From: Stenopsyche tienmushanensis
Lineage: Eukaryota > Arthropoda > Insecta > Trichoptera > Stenopsychidae
Assembly: GCA_008973525.1 (NCBI GenBank)
Contig: WACJ01000518.1
Coordinates: forward strand, 1-64,000
DNA length: 64,000 nt
Direction: 5' to 3'
Every line of letters starts with the position of its first letter. The stretch's first letter is position 1. Shown here piece by piece: positions 22,206 to 34,415 of this stretch. The notes below the pieces were generated by a model that saw only the letters and a program-made list of their open reading frames with translations, searched no databases and was not told the DNA's origin. The translations under genes were made by a program, and so were the position numbers.

Positions 22206-22758
22206 ACATATGAAATTCTCATGACAAAAAATAAATTTGGGCGATTTAAAAACGCCATCTCTTTTCCCTGAAAAATATTATTTGCTGAAAAAATATTAGC
22301 AATCATTTCCATGAACAATTCCACATAGACAATTTTATTCCACAGAGGCCTTTTATGGCTGAGAGACAGATAACAGATACGATCTTTGTCATACACCAGT
22401 TTTTCGCATGTGGATATGAATTGTATGGTAAAATGGGGCATGTAAATTTAAATTCGCTTTGTTCGATTTATTTAAAAATGAATTAAACTCCCACGGTAAA
22501 CTTATTCACGTTGAAAATGTAAAGGAAATACAAACTTATTGAATCGCTATGAGTAGTTTTTCATCAATTTTCCGAGTAAGATTACTCATGCCATGAATAT
22601 AAATTTTACGATACATTTCTTCCATACAAATATTATACATATCTTATAAATAATTTCATTCAATATCGACAGTGTGTTCAGGCTAAATAATATGAGTGTT
22701 TCACACGATATGAATGCTCATGTATTTCGGAATGAACGTAATCCTGAATTTTTCGGGA
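22206..22758. other. Gene-free stretch
   Basis: No supported feature; AT-rich sequence leading into the dispersed repeat that begins near 22759. Confidence 0.5.
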
Positions 22759-23130
22759 TTAACTACTAATTGGCGAACTTTGGTGACGCCTAAGAGCAGT
22801 AACTGTCTAATCTATGTATACATATATACAGTATAAATATGTTTTTAAAATTGTTATAATAACCTTTCCCTACCGGTGATGTATTTACTACACCTCGATT
22901 CTAATAATGGGAATATCGATATGAAATATAATAGATACGGGGTTCAAAATTTTTGTATTCCTCCGTAATATAATTACGAATCACATCAAAGTATTATAGT
23001 ATATAAGTATTCATCTGCAGCGACAGAAATAAATAATTTGTCGGGAAATCGGGAATTTCGCGAGTTTTAGTCCGTATCTCAACAGAAAGGAATTTTATTA
23101 TTAGTATTTAAATATCTGATGACGATACCT
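22759..23130 (+). repeat. Dispersed repeat R1, copy 1
   Basis: This segment is found again, inverted and diverged, at 49798-50165. Shared landmarks include CTACCGGTGATGTATTTACT (22869 on), the run TATCTATTATATTTCAT with its inverse near 22926-22940, TCGGGAAATCGGGAA (about 23041) and CTGATGACGATACCTC at the end. The homology begins at about TAACTACTAATTGGCGA. No coding frame is apparent. It is probably part of an unidentified transposable element. Confidence 0.8.
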
Positions 23131-24040
23131 CGGGTTACTTCGGGCACATTTGATTTTTTAGAGTTTTTTTTATCTATTTTTTAATTGTATTTTTATCTTT
23201 TTTAAAATAAATAAAATTCTTTCACCTTCAATTTTTTTTTAAATATTAAACAAATGGACTTATTAGTGATTTTTGATCAAATTTATCAAAGTAATTTCTT
23301 AAACTATTGAAAATCTCGATTATTAATATTGGTTGGATATTTATGTCTTAAGGTTGTATAACTATTATCAAATGTAGAGGATCTGCATTTGACTTTTATA
23401 AGGATAGCATATAGTTTAGAAGGATCATTTACATTTTAAGATGCAGGAAATCTAGGTGAACATAAAATGAGACGATCGATTGGAAATATTAATATCTTTC
23501 TCAAATTGTATGATAATTTTTTCACGATCTAGATTTGAATTCAGTATGATATTATTGACCCATGAACTAGTCTATTTATGGAGCATAAATAGGTTTTATG
23601 GCTTATTTAAATATTATCATTACACCTTCATAGTCGAAAAATTTTAAGTTTATATTCACACGTTTTGTTTGTAAAAATGAAATATATCTCACGCTAAACA
23701 CACAGTATGTATTAAGCATAAGCTCTTGATATCAAAAGCATTTAAGCATAAAAAAAAGTTTCGATAAAAGGACACACGGCTATTTCCGTTTCCGAGTACT
23801 TCTTTATAATATATAGTGTTGCGGGATAAAACTGTCCCAGATATGGTTTCCCGGTCTTATTTATATGCCACGTTCCACGTAATATAAGAGAAAGTTTTCC
23901 CACTTTATATCAACTTAAATTCCTGAGAAGAAAACGTTTAGATTCCGCAAAGGCTCTACGCAAAAACACACAGCGGGGAAAAATATTTTTCCGAACAATA
24001 TCTCGCGGGCTTAGGTTTATTGGCGAGGAAAATCTTAAAA
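23131..24040. other. Gene-free AT-rich stretch
   Basis: No supported feature. The only GC-richer part lies next to the decayed coding sequence from about 23930. Confidence 0.5.
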
Positions 24041-24044
24041 ACTT

Positions 24045-24560
24045 TTAATATATCACGTATGCGATTTGAATATTCAACCAAATATTTGTTGCTCTTAAGA
24101 CCCTCGTCGAATTCCCGAAATACATTGGCGAATTCCAGACGAGGCTATCGGGATTTCTATCCAGGCTGGCCGTATGAATACCAGACTGAATATTTGGGTC
24201 GCGATGCCGTAAAACTTGCGTCTGAAATTGTTGAAGTAAATATTTCATGACCTTTCATGTATGTCCATAATGGTTCGACAGCATGCTGTAGAATGCTGGA
24301 GGCGTTACGTCCGTTTTTGGCGGTTGAATATTCTGTGGCTTTTTTCAGCTTCTCTCGAACTTGAGGATCGAACGATGATCCTAGTTTAATCGGATATATG
24401 TCTGCTGATTTATAAGTGTATGGAGCAACTTTTGCCATCAAAAAGGCAGAACCTTTGAAATAGCTCGGGGGTAATCCACTTATGGAAGCGTCGAGGATGC
24501 GACTTGAAACTATCTGACATTGCTTTTTTATTTATTTTGTTATATAGGCGTCTCAACTCA
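24045..24560 (-). pseudogene. Decayed coding sequence of unknown origin
   Basis: On the minus strand the best frame (24515 down to 24157) includes RILDASISGLPPSYFKG, FLMAKVAPYTYKSADIYPI, GSSFDPQVREKLKKATEYS and ILQHAVEPLWTYMKGHEIF, a balanced composition quite unlike the AT-driven frames elsewhere. A second frame continues at the downstream end with SLVWNSPMYFGNSTRVLRA, and another upstream with YNIPELRRLYNKINKKAMS, so frameshifts lie near 24515 and 24170. I do not recognise the family and see no catalytic motif. It may be an old retrocopy, an exon of a dead gene, or an endogenous copy of an RNA-virus gene. No terminal repeats or poly-A tail are evident nearby. Confidence 0.55.
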
Positions 24561-26958
24561 GGAATATTGTAGCTTGTAAGCTTCTATAAATGTATCAAAT
24601 AAATCGCATTTATTCATTTTGGATCAAAATCGACGGACATTTGCCCATATAGCTAAATATACAATATAGATAATGCTGAATATTAACATGCATTCAAATA
24701 TTCATTATAAATACGAATAGGTTGGTCACATTTTGAAGCTCAGTGTCAGCTTCCAAAGCACTTTGATAGTCTTGTAATTTCGATCAGTTAAGGGATGAAT
24801 TTGTATAACAGAGTCCCATTATCTAATACATTTCTCGGCTAACATTTACAATGACGTCAATCAATTTTGAATACTTATTTTCCTCCATTTTCCGTATAGT
24901 ATTTGATGATCTGAGTTTTAAACTGATCTGTATCTCTACACATATTATAAAAAATATAGTTATAATACCTTGTTATGAGTGACGCGTTTGAACCATTTAA
25001 GATCGTCAGAATATTGGTAAATAAGTATAACTTTTTTTTTAATATATAAAACATATTTTATTATAAACAACGCCCGTCCTCACACAGCCTTAACCACTAA
25101 GATGCTCTTGGACTTATTTGGTTAAGATGTTTTGAACCATCCCCCATATTCCCTGACATTTTCTTTTCGTGAAAAAAGAACACATGGGTGAAATTAAATT
25201 TTTAATCGACGAGCAGGTGCAGAAAGAGGTTCTGAAATGAGGGATGGAACTGGCTTTAGAGTTCTTCGAAAAGGACATAAATAAGCTTTTGCCACGGCTC
25301 ATAAGATACATTAAATGGAGATGGCGATTATATTGAAAAACAATTAACACGTATATCGACAATATCCTGTTTTTTCTTTTCAAATACACTTTTTTTAAAA
25401 AATATAAAAAAATAGTACACTTACTTTCGGGATACTCCTCGAATATGGTAACTAATATCAATTATGAAATTGTTTGAATCAGCATCTATTTAGTCGTGTA
25501 AACGGGAACATATGCCTCACACAAATATACAGCCCATCTCTTCTTGGGATGTTTCCATAAGCTCATATTGGATTAGATATCACTCAGATAAGGCATCTTG
25601 ATAATATTAAATACACCCAATAAAGTTGGATAGGACGCGATGGTGATTGATGATATATGGTCCTCCCATATAGAAGAGCCTCTTAACTATTCCATGGAAA
25701 CCATAATTATGCCATCAACACCGATCGTAAAGTTAAAGATCATTTAAGCTTAATATTGGGTTAACATCGTAAATTTAATCGCACGCCACAACTCGGCGTT
25801 GCTAAAGACACTGTTCGCAAACCTCAATGATTAATGCTCGATTTTAGGACGTGTTTTCGTTTATCAATCGATTTCGAATTTGGCTGCATAAGTATTTTGG
25901 GCGAATCGTATTAAAGACGCATAAATAACATAATTTGGCGATCATATATATTTTGAGATTTTATCAAATAATTGGCAATTATTTCAATAGACGTCTTGAA
26001 ACATATATATATAAATTACAGGCTGTTAAAGCTAGACTGTTAAATGAGTGTCTATTTTTTAAAAAAACCACATCCCAATTCGTAATTCCATTGGGATATT
26101 GATCTCATGGAGTGTTCAACTGTCATGGAGAGTAATGCTTTGCTATTATTTTAAATTTATATTTAGTTCGTGTGTCGAGTTAAATATTTTAAATAACTTC
26201 AGGCTATATTGATTGATAAATTTGAGATAAAGAAAGATCTAATGACTATATAATTTTTTCAACTAGTGGGGTTGTATACAGAGCAAAATAAAACTGAGGT
26301 ATAATATAATAACGGATTCATTTTATCGAAAGAATAAATGGAGGAGATGACTTGCAGCTTCACTTTATTAAATTTATGTTACGAAAGCTATAAGGAAAAT
26401 GCATTATTTAAGAAACAATATAGTGTCGGTGCACAACATACAAGAGCTTTCAGCGCGTTATATCAGCAAGCTTAAAGCTTTTTTCTTGAGATCTTCTCAA
26501 CATCAACTCGTTGGAATACTTTTTTTCTTGCGCAACTATCTTTCGTTTTTTCATTAGACTCAAGAAGATTGAGAAGATATACAAAGTATGCCTGCGAAAT
26601 AATTTCTCGAAATCGTGTGTGGTGAACGTTATTTTTCGTCATCTTGATAATGTCGGGAAAGAGATAATCGAGTTAGTTCGGCTCACCAGAAGCTGGCTAC
26701 CCTTAGAGACCTTTCCCTAATTTAATTTAGCTCCTTCCCCCAAATGTACATATAATTTTGAAAAGAATCACAAAATAATTATTTATTCATCCGGTTTCTT
26801 TTCTTTCTTTACAATTCAGTGAAAAACTAATTAAATTTAAAAAAAAACAATTAAATTAGGGTGAGATCAAACATACTATGATATTTTGTTGTCAAACGAA
26901 AACAAAAATTTATATTCTAAATATGATATTATATTCGAAACCAAGTAAAAATTTGATG
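24561..26958. other. Gene-free stretch
   Basis: No supported gene. The 115-codon minus-strand frame at 25114-25461 is Ser/Phe/Lys-rich and shows no domain. A phrase near 25069 (AACAACGCCCGTCCTCA) resembles one near 33828 (AACAAACGCCCGTTCTCA), hinting at a further dispersed repeat. Confidence 0.45.
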
Positions 26959-27034
26959 ATTTCGATTATCCATGTTTTCCAGTTATCTGTGTCTGTTCTC
27001 CTCAGCATTCGCCCGGATAGTTGAAAATCTACTG
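26959..27034 (-). mobile_element. Pogo/Tigger-like terminus
   Basis: On the minus strand this reads CAGTAGATTTTCAACTATCC and ends GGATAATCGAAA, with TA outside the CAGTAG end (27035-27036). The same layout is seen at 5995 and 33668. The other end and any transposase are absent. Confidence 0.6.
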
Positions 27035-27036
27035 TA

Positions 27037-29880
27037 TATGTTTTGTATGAGTAACTTGTATCTAAATCAGTGAGCAATAAGGCATAGTTTTGGTCATAAA
27101 TGATATTAAATATCGTTTATTCACAGCTGATCTTAAGCTAATAACACAATAATACATATTTGTTGATTACTTCCATTTTATCAGTTACACGTTTTACATT
27201 TATCCCTAAATGATTACATTTTTATGCTATTAAATTTGATCTGGATGAATTAGTTTTAGAGCTATATAACTAAGCATGATGGATAGATTTTTTAAGTAAA
27301 GAAGGAAAAATAAATTTGTTTTCCTCAAATACAACATTTTCATTGAAAACCGATAAAGGATTTGTTGGAAATTTAATTATTGTTTTAAAATATATTTATG
27401 AAAGCCTTTCCAAATTAAATCGATGAATTGTTAATCTGGAATAGATAAAAATATGTTCCATATTTAAATACATGCAAATTAAAATCACGTGAGAAATATT
27501 CAAACAGAACCCAACTGCAAAATGTGCACTGAAAGCTGACCTCCAGCCATTTACATATTTAACACCCAATTTGAATATTTACATGGGACTTTCGAATTCG
27601 CCACATTAATTTTACTGTTTGCCAACCTGACAGAACAATGGTAGAAAATATTTAGGTAGAAAGCATCAAATGAAAGTAAATAGTTATTTATGGTCGACAT
27701 GGTAAAAATATCAAAGCGCTTTAAATGGGGGCTACTAATTTATGGACATAAATCCTGGAAAAAAACATCGTAACCACCTTTAAAAGTTGGCCTTTTATAA
27801 AGTTTGCCAGGTTTTAAATAATATAGAATTTGGCAATACGTAATCGCAGCTTGTAATTTTCACCAACGAAAACTTACGAATTCCATTAACGATACTAAAA
27901 TGTAAGTTTTCTATTTGGAAATTTTACGCAAACATCAGTAACAGCTCAGGAAACTTTCTGGATTGCCTATTAAAATTTTCAGGCGGCTTTAGAAACTGAA
28001 AATATTTTGCTTTATCCTAAGTTTCATCTCGACTGTTGAAATGTAGCTGGGCGTGGGCATTATTTGAATATTGTAGTAAACGTTGCTAACATGGAATCAA
28101 CATAATCCTCCTAATACGTGCTCAGTTAATCCACAGCAAATAGCCCAACATATAAGATATCAAATGAATAGACCATGAAAGCCTTTTCATTAATTAAAAT
28201 ACATTTAATCCACATTTCTACGAAAATATATGATTTTTATCTACAAATTATATGGTGTACAAATGCTAACATTGCTTAAAGTATCGAACAACGTTACAAT
28301 TGGCTACATAAAATTCGTATCGACAAAGTCGTTTTCAGATGTAGCGCATTCAACTTTATGTCCAGAAGGACTTCAAAGGGATTTGAAACGCTTTAATGAT
28401 TTGGAAATGCATCATATGAAACGATATAGAAGTTGCACACAAAGCTTTTATATATTTTCTTTATAAAAAAGACGCACTAAAATATATCGTTTGATATATT
28501 TTTCAGCACAAAGTCCAACAATCAAGCAATCAGTCAATACTTATTATATCCTTCTGAATATATTTGGATGAATTCTACGTACACATACGTATGTCGCCGA
28601 TTCTCTTGAAACTATAATGATAAAACCCTATGTCATAAGTATCGCTAAATATATGAGAAGGGTTCTGAAAATAATTTTATTTATTCAAACAAATTTCCAT
28701 ACTTTTATTAGTATTTCATGGAACCTTGTACTAAAAATAACAAACTATATTGCCCGTTATATTCTAACGATTCATCTATACATTCGAATGTATGAATCCT
28801 TAAAACGCCTACGATAATAACAGCTATTTCTGTCTTTGCTTTACGACCTAATATAGTCTCTTTTCTCATGTTGATCCATAAACGATTTTTTTTTAATTCG
28901 TACAATTTTATTATTCATTAACTGATTTTAGATGTTAATTTATATTTAGTTAGTCAATGGTAATTGATTTTTATTCTGGATTTATTTTTTTAATGAATGA
29001 ATATAACAAAGATTGTGCATGAAAATAAAAACCATGCAAATAATTGCATAGCATCAATATGATGTATTATATAATGAAGACGAGCAATATATAATGAACT
29101 ATGAATGATTATAAATTAAAATCATTAAGGAGGAATATTACGAAAATTTAAGCTTTTAAGACTTAATAGAAGGCGATCAAGAATATTATTCAAATGAAGA
29201 TTCGCGCGAAATATCGCAATATCTATTCTTGAGCGATTCTGAAGAGAACAACGATATCCATTGATGAAATAGATCGAATTTATGCGCACATTTTGAAAAT
29301 GCTCTTCAAATCTTAATGGAAAATATAAAATGTTCTTTAAAAAATAAATAAGACATAAGCAGCTCGATTAAGAAAAAATAAAACATGGAAAGCATCAAAC
29401 TTTAGTTGGATTTCTCAATCAACAAATACTGATATTGAATCTTGTACGTTTTCATTATAAATCCTATATTATTTCTTTAACGCATTGAAAATGTGTGTTC
29501 ATTCAAAGAAGGTATAGGTTGTTAACTATTGAGTGTTTCAAATAGATTAGATATCGATCGATTCAAACACCTTGAGTTTTATATTATGGTATTTGGATAT
29601 TTATGTACGTGGTTTTGTTTGATACTATTGAAGAAATTACTTCCATTAAAAATTATATGGTTATAGCCTTAACAAATAATTATTAAACTGCCCAAATGAA
29701 GAAGAAAAACTTAGCTTAAAAAGAGATTAAAAATGTTCATATAAAGTCGAGATTGAAATAATTGAACAGGTTTTTTATTCATTTAGATTCAATTTAATAG
29801 CATTTGATTGCATATAAGTATTATTATAAATATCATTATAATAAAAATATTATATTCGCGTATTTGTATATACCGATAGA
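27037..29880. other. Gene-free AT-rich stretch
   Basis: No supported gene or repeat boundary. Short frames at 28230-28466 and 28617-28905 lack motifs. An acidic piece with FLSDSEENND can be read at about 29226-29261, but it is too short to assign. Confidence 0.5.
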
Positions 29881-30400
29881 GTATGATCGTGTTGATCAAG
29901 TGTAAATGTTTAACATCGGCATTTCGCGGCTTCAGCGTGAAAGAACCGAGAAGAAGCCATGAATGGCCGCTGTGAAAACAGTGAATAAAAGCTCTCCAAA
30001 GCTCCCATTAAGTGAAGCTCTATACTTGTAAGCTTTTACTAAGTCCGACGCAATGCTCCTTGAACGTCCCTGATGGGTTTTTATTCGTAGAACCATGTCA
30101 GTCCGAATGTACACCGTCGGAGATATTTATAGGCGTACAGGATAGACGATGATATTGAAGCTCGCATCGATGTAAGTTAAGAAGGTGAGCGCCCACATGA
30201 GCCAAACCGAAAGACGGAAGATTCCTCGCCTTATGTATTGTAAGGGTTGTCGTAAGAGTTGAGCTGTGGGGGTAGTTTGAGGCCAGTCGATAGAGGCGCG
30301 CGCAGCTTTGGACCCAACCCTCTCTTTTCTACCTCCTCACCACACCGACCTGTTGACACCTCACAACATATGCTCCGGGCTTCCGACTTCATCGACTTAA
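29881..30400. other. GC-richer block, nature unknown
   Basis: Two GC-richer parts lie at 29910-30130 and 30170-30390. A 60-codon minus-strand frame (29932-30114) reads RASLNGSFGELLFTVFTAAI and is not AT-driven, but no family is recognised. The plus strand contains AAGAAGGTGAGCG (about 30178), which resembles a splice donor. It could hold an untranslated exon or a decayed repeat. Confidence 0.2.
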
Positions 30401-30929
30401 AGCGATTATTCAATTTTAACGTCATTTTTAGACTTGGATATTTTTTCTTGTGATTGGAAAGATCTCCGAGCTTGATTGAGGGACGTTTAAAAAATATTTT
30501 GGATTGATGCAATATTGTAGTCTTGTTATATTCATCTGATAACATTGCAATCTTTTTATCATGTTAATTGCCTTGTTAAATTAATAATTCAGATAATATT
30601 GTTATCAAAATAAATTCCAGCTTGCAATCTTAAGTCAATATTATATATTTGGATAAGCTCATCTCTTCCTATATATTTTCTATGTACCTAGACTGGGACT
30701 CCCAAAATTCTAGTGTTATATACTACAAGCCGAGACTCCCAAACTTCCAACCAAAAAGCATCAAGTCAATACCCTTTCGTTTAATAAATTATATTATTAT
30801 ATACCTAAAGTTTTAATTATTATACCTAAATATTTAAAATCAGTTAAATTATTAAATAATTGCCATTTAGAGCATCTACATTTTGCAGAGAATGGTTAAA
30901 AATATTAAAATAGTGGGAGACTTATTTTA

Positions 30930-31080
30930 AGCGAGATGTCTTGGAAAAATGAAATAAACACTGACATAGAAAAGGTAAAGATGCGTTTCATGAATTTTAA
31001 AAACCGCATAACTTTGAAACAGCTATATAAAAAATATCCAAAATCGCATAAAAAAAAATAATAAAAAAGCCCAAGAAAAC
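30930..31080. repeat. Dispersed repeat R2 (GCATAACTT family), diverged copy
   Basis: The core AAAACCGCATAACTTTGAAA, followed by AAAATCGCATAAAAA, matches the core seen at 31874, 41700, 42045 and 53283. On its inverse strand the family reads TTTATGCGATTTCGAAGTTATGCGG, here with changes. Confidence 0.55.
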
Positions 31081-31214
31081 CAAAAGGCATTTAAAAATAA
31101 TATTTTTGATAACATTTAAAGGACGTCTTGCATCATTGGTAAAATTTTAGGGATTCTGACATCTGGCATCTCAAATGCCAGACATCCACAAGAGAAATAC
31201 TAATTATTTTAATT

Positions 31215-31400
31215 ACAAACTATCATCACTGTATGATAATTATCGTTGCAATTTTCGATACGACTCAAAATCGCTCTCTTCTTCGGAAGAAATAATACAC
31301 TCAGTGTCAATGTCATAATTGTTCTGTGTAGATTTTCTCTTTCCAACAATATAATTCATAATAAGTAAAGATCACTATAGTCCCTAACTCAAAAAAATAA
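31215..31400 (-). pseudogene. Possible transposase C-terminal fragment
   Basis: The minus strand reads NYIVGKRKSTQNNYDIDTEC, then IISSEEESDFESYRKLQR and a stop. Acidic, Ser-rich ends like this occur in pogo/Tigger transposases, and R2 and Tigger-like phrases lie on both sides. The assignment is weak because no catalytic motif is present. Confidence 0.25.
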
Positions 31401-31756
31401 ATCACAAAATTGCGACTATAAAAAAAAATTCAGTCTAGTAATTTTTTGGTCTTATTTTCTCACAGTTTTAATTTTTTTTTCAAATAGTTAAACAATAAAT
31501 TTTGACATAAATCTGGTAGGAATAATGGAGAGAAATATATAGAAAAGATTAATACCCAGTTTTAAGTAAATTAATTAATCAAAACTTGAGATATCAAGTC
31601 AAATTTGTTGAAAAAAGTAGTTTCAAAAAAACCCGTTTAAAGATTTCATTATGGAATGGAGAATGTATTCTTAAAAGTTGAAATCAATTTTTTCAAAAAT
31701 TCAGAATAAAGGGTATGGTCATAATTCAGCGATGGCAGAAGCAATATTATTTACAC

Positions 31757-31930
31757 AGTCCCAAATTATATTTTTTTCCAAATTTCGGTTAGTGTTGATG
31801 ATTTATTTCCTAGTTTATCCAAAATATCTCGATACGTACTCTTTATAAAATTTAAAAAATTGCTTTAAAAATACCGCATAACTTCGAAATCGCAAAAAAA
31901 AAGTCGCACAAAAAGAGGTCGAAATATAAT
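31757..31930. repeat. Dispersed repeat R2, copy 2
   Basis: The segment CCCAAATTATATTTTTTTCC through ACTTCGAAATCGC to AAAAAGAGGTCGAAA matches 53158-53322 over its whole length with scattered differences. Shared landmarks include AAATTTCGGTTAGTGTTGAT and AAAATATCTCGATA. No coding frame is preserved between the copies. It looks like the end of a non-autonomous DNA transposon. Confidence 0.75.
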
Positions 31931-32017
31931 TTTGTAAACCTGAGATCAGCAAATAAATTGAATTTAAAGTCAATTTAAAATAAAATAATGTTTTCTTAAA
32001 ATTTACAAACACTAATT

Positions 32018-32140
32018 ATTCGGACTATTGGGGGTAATTCTGTATTTTTTTTAGTGATTTTGCCCGAATTTATTTATTTAAGCCCTAAATTACATATTAA
32101 GTAAAAATCAATAATCCGGACTATTGGAAGTAATATTATA
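32018..32140. repeat. Two Tigger-like phrases in direct order
   Basis: ATTCGGACTATTGGGGGTAA near 32020 and ATCCGGACTATTGGAAGTAA near 32112 resemble the second part of the Tigger terminus (ATCCGGACTGATTGGGGATG at 37166). They lie just outside repeat R2 and may be relics of a further pogo-like element. Confidence 0.35.
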
Positions 32141-33660
32141 AGTTTTCAATAATGTTATAAGAGTTCCAATTTTTATTCCAATTGCTCGTTTTTAATATTC
32201 AATAACCAGTTGTATAAATTCTATTTAGTTTTTGGAATTTGAGAAATTAAAAAGTCTTTAAAAAGGAACAGTTCACTTAAAAAATCAAATTAGCTATATA
32301 TATTTGAAGGCTTCCTGTTATTTATATGTACCTGTGAAAACTATCATGCAAAAAAGCATATGATTTATAAATTTTAATCAAGTCGAAATCATACCACAGA
32401 ATTATTTAATTATACCATATAAGGTTGTTTTTCATGAAATGATGCATATTTTTGGCTCATTACAAGCGTAGGATGGTAAACATGGACGTGGAAGAGGGTG
32501 TAAAGTAAACGCCGTAAAAGGTCATGTGGATAATGCTGTTATAATCCCACCTGAGTTAATGAGAAAATTTCGTGACGTATATTCTTATAATTCGATTAAA
32601 AATGCCTATTTCATCTCGCATTTTGAGTGTTGTCATAATTTTTGCTTTGCGCGATGTTCGATATAAATAAAATCGGTCGAGCCTCCACAGCGGGTTAAAC
32701 GCTTTTCAGGGATTTTCCCACACAGGATACCGCATTTCCACGTCGATGGCAAACTAATCCCGTTTATCGACTTCCACGTTTCTGTTTAACGGCTCGTGAT
32801 CAGATGCAGGAAATTGCTTTTATTCCTGAAGTACAAGGCTTGAAAGTCAATCCGATGGTTAGCCATCCCATGAATGCAACATTAATGCATGCATTAATTG
32901 TGGACTGCCAACATGTCAAGGATGGTGAACTTGCATAGCGCTCGGCAAAATGGGAAGACTTGGCTTAATTACAAGACGCATATTTATCAGCTCGGGAATA
33001 TTTAATGGAGAGGAGTATCACATTTAAATATTTTGAATGAGATACATTAACATCATTGAATAACGAATTCGTTTTAAAAGGATCATACATAAATGATTCG
33101 TTTTTAATTTTTAGGGGACAAGGTTTTCTTTTCATTTCAAGGGTATTTCCATCTGAAAAGACCGAAAGAAATTTACTTTAAGAATTTGTTTAATTTAAGT
33201 CTGTATATAAAGCTTGAATTTATAAAGAGCTTACAATTAAAAAACAACAAGGCCTAAAAGCCAATTTTCTTTGTGCCGATACGTAAACAATTAAAAATTT
33301 AAATGTCAGGGATGAACGGAAAAAAATCACTTAATTTATGTATCAATTTCATTGATCTTTATTTGCAGTCACTCTTAAATTAAATGATGGTCTCTTTAAA
33401 TTACATTGATTTATATACTATTAAAAATTCACTGCCATCTTAAGAATCTCTGAATTTTATAAATTTAATCTTAAATAGCCAACCAAAAACTGTAAAGAAT
33501 CATAACGAAAATATTTAATAAATAATATAAAATGAATAGGTACAAGTTTTTATACATTTACGGAATAAATAAATATAATCATCAATGTCAAAATGAAACT
33601 CGGACAGTGCCCGCGATGAAAGTCATTTTATTTTGATCAAGGCAAAATAATTAATTTAAT
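32141..33660. other. Gene-free stretch with one GC-richer patch
   Basis: A GC-richer part at 32465-32960 contains no coding frame or repeat end that I recognise. The rest is AT-rich. Confidence 0.5.
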
Positions 33661-33667
33661 TAAGTTA

Positions 33668-33760
33668 CAGTGTATTATCGATTATCTGGGTGCAGATAAT
33701 CCAGTTTGCCGATTATCCGTGTCTGAAAAATATTTTTGATACTCGGATAATAAGGCGATT
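33668..33760 (+). mobile_element. Pogo/Tigger-like terminus
   Basis: It begins CAGTGTATTATCGATTATCT and continues GATAATCCAGTTTGCCGATTATCCGTGTCTG, shown here only as landmarks: two GATTATC words and one inverted GATAATC. The ending GTGTCTG is shared, inverted, with the terminus at 26959-27034. No partner end was found. Confidence 0.5.
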
Positions 33761-34174
33761 CCCGAATAGTACTGAGATGTTACATGCAAAGCGATAAGGA
33801 TGATGCTTGTATTTTATCTAAAAAAACAAACGCCCGTTCTCATGTTTTAATCACCTTAGTTTTCAAAACAACCGAGCAAGAGTTTAAAAAATCTTGTTAT
33901 ACGAAGTAGAAATCATAATGAGAGTATGATTGTAAAAATGGACCCGGGTGATAAGACCTTGATTAATAAAACTTACCTGCATGGGAGGATGATCGCGTAT
34001 TTGCGAGCGAATTCTAGTGATTCAGAAAAAGCACTCTAACAAGTTGATAGAAAGATGGGAGAAGGTTATAAGAACGGATGGAAATTATATCATTGATTAA
34101 ATAAATAATACAAATCTAAAAAAAATGTTTAATTTTATATGTAAAAAACGGTCTTAACTTTTGCATCAACCCAA

Positions 34175-34415
34175 TATAAAAATTATTCTCTGTTTGTTCG
34201 TATGTAATGCGCTGCCATACGGTTCATCAGATTGCAAAAAAACTGCGTCTACTCATTGTCAAAGATTGCGCGAGTAATATAAGCATAGTCTAATGTATAA
34301 AAAAATAATGTTTGTTTGTCCGTATTCAATGTGCTGCCATACCGGTTATCCGATTGCAATAAAACTTTGTTAATTTATTGCTCACACTTGCGAAAATAGT
34401 ATAAGCATAGTAAAA
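34175..34415 (+). repeat. Dispersed tandem-dimer repeat R3, copy 1
   Basis: Two units of about 123 bp follow each other. Each has TGTTTGTTCGTAT/TGTTTGTCCGTAT, then GCTGCCATAC, then GATTGCAA-AAAACT, then AATATAAGCATAG or AGTATAAGCATAG. The inverted dimer lies at 47105-47290. The units carry no coding frame. The arrangement resembles minisatellite-bearing non-autonomous elements, but the class is not determined. Confidence 0.75.

Noticed and set aside
29226..29261. Acidic N-terminal piece of a piggyBac transposase
   Set aside because: Only about a dozen acidic residues in one frame; too little to assign.
34175..34415. CRISPR array
   Set aside because: Only two units, diverged and about 123 bp long, no spacer pattern; the genome is eukaryotic.
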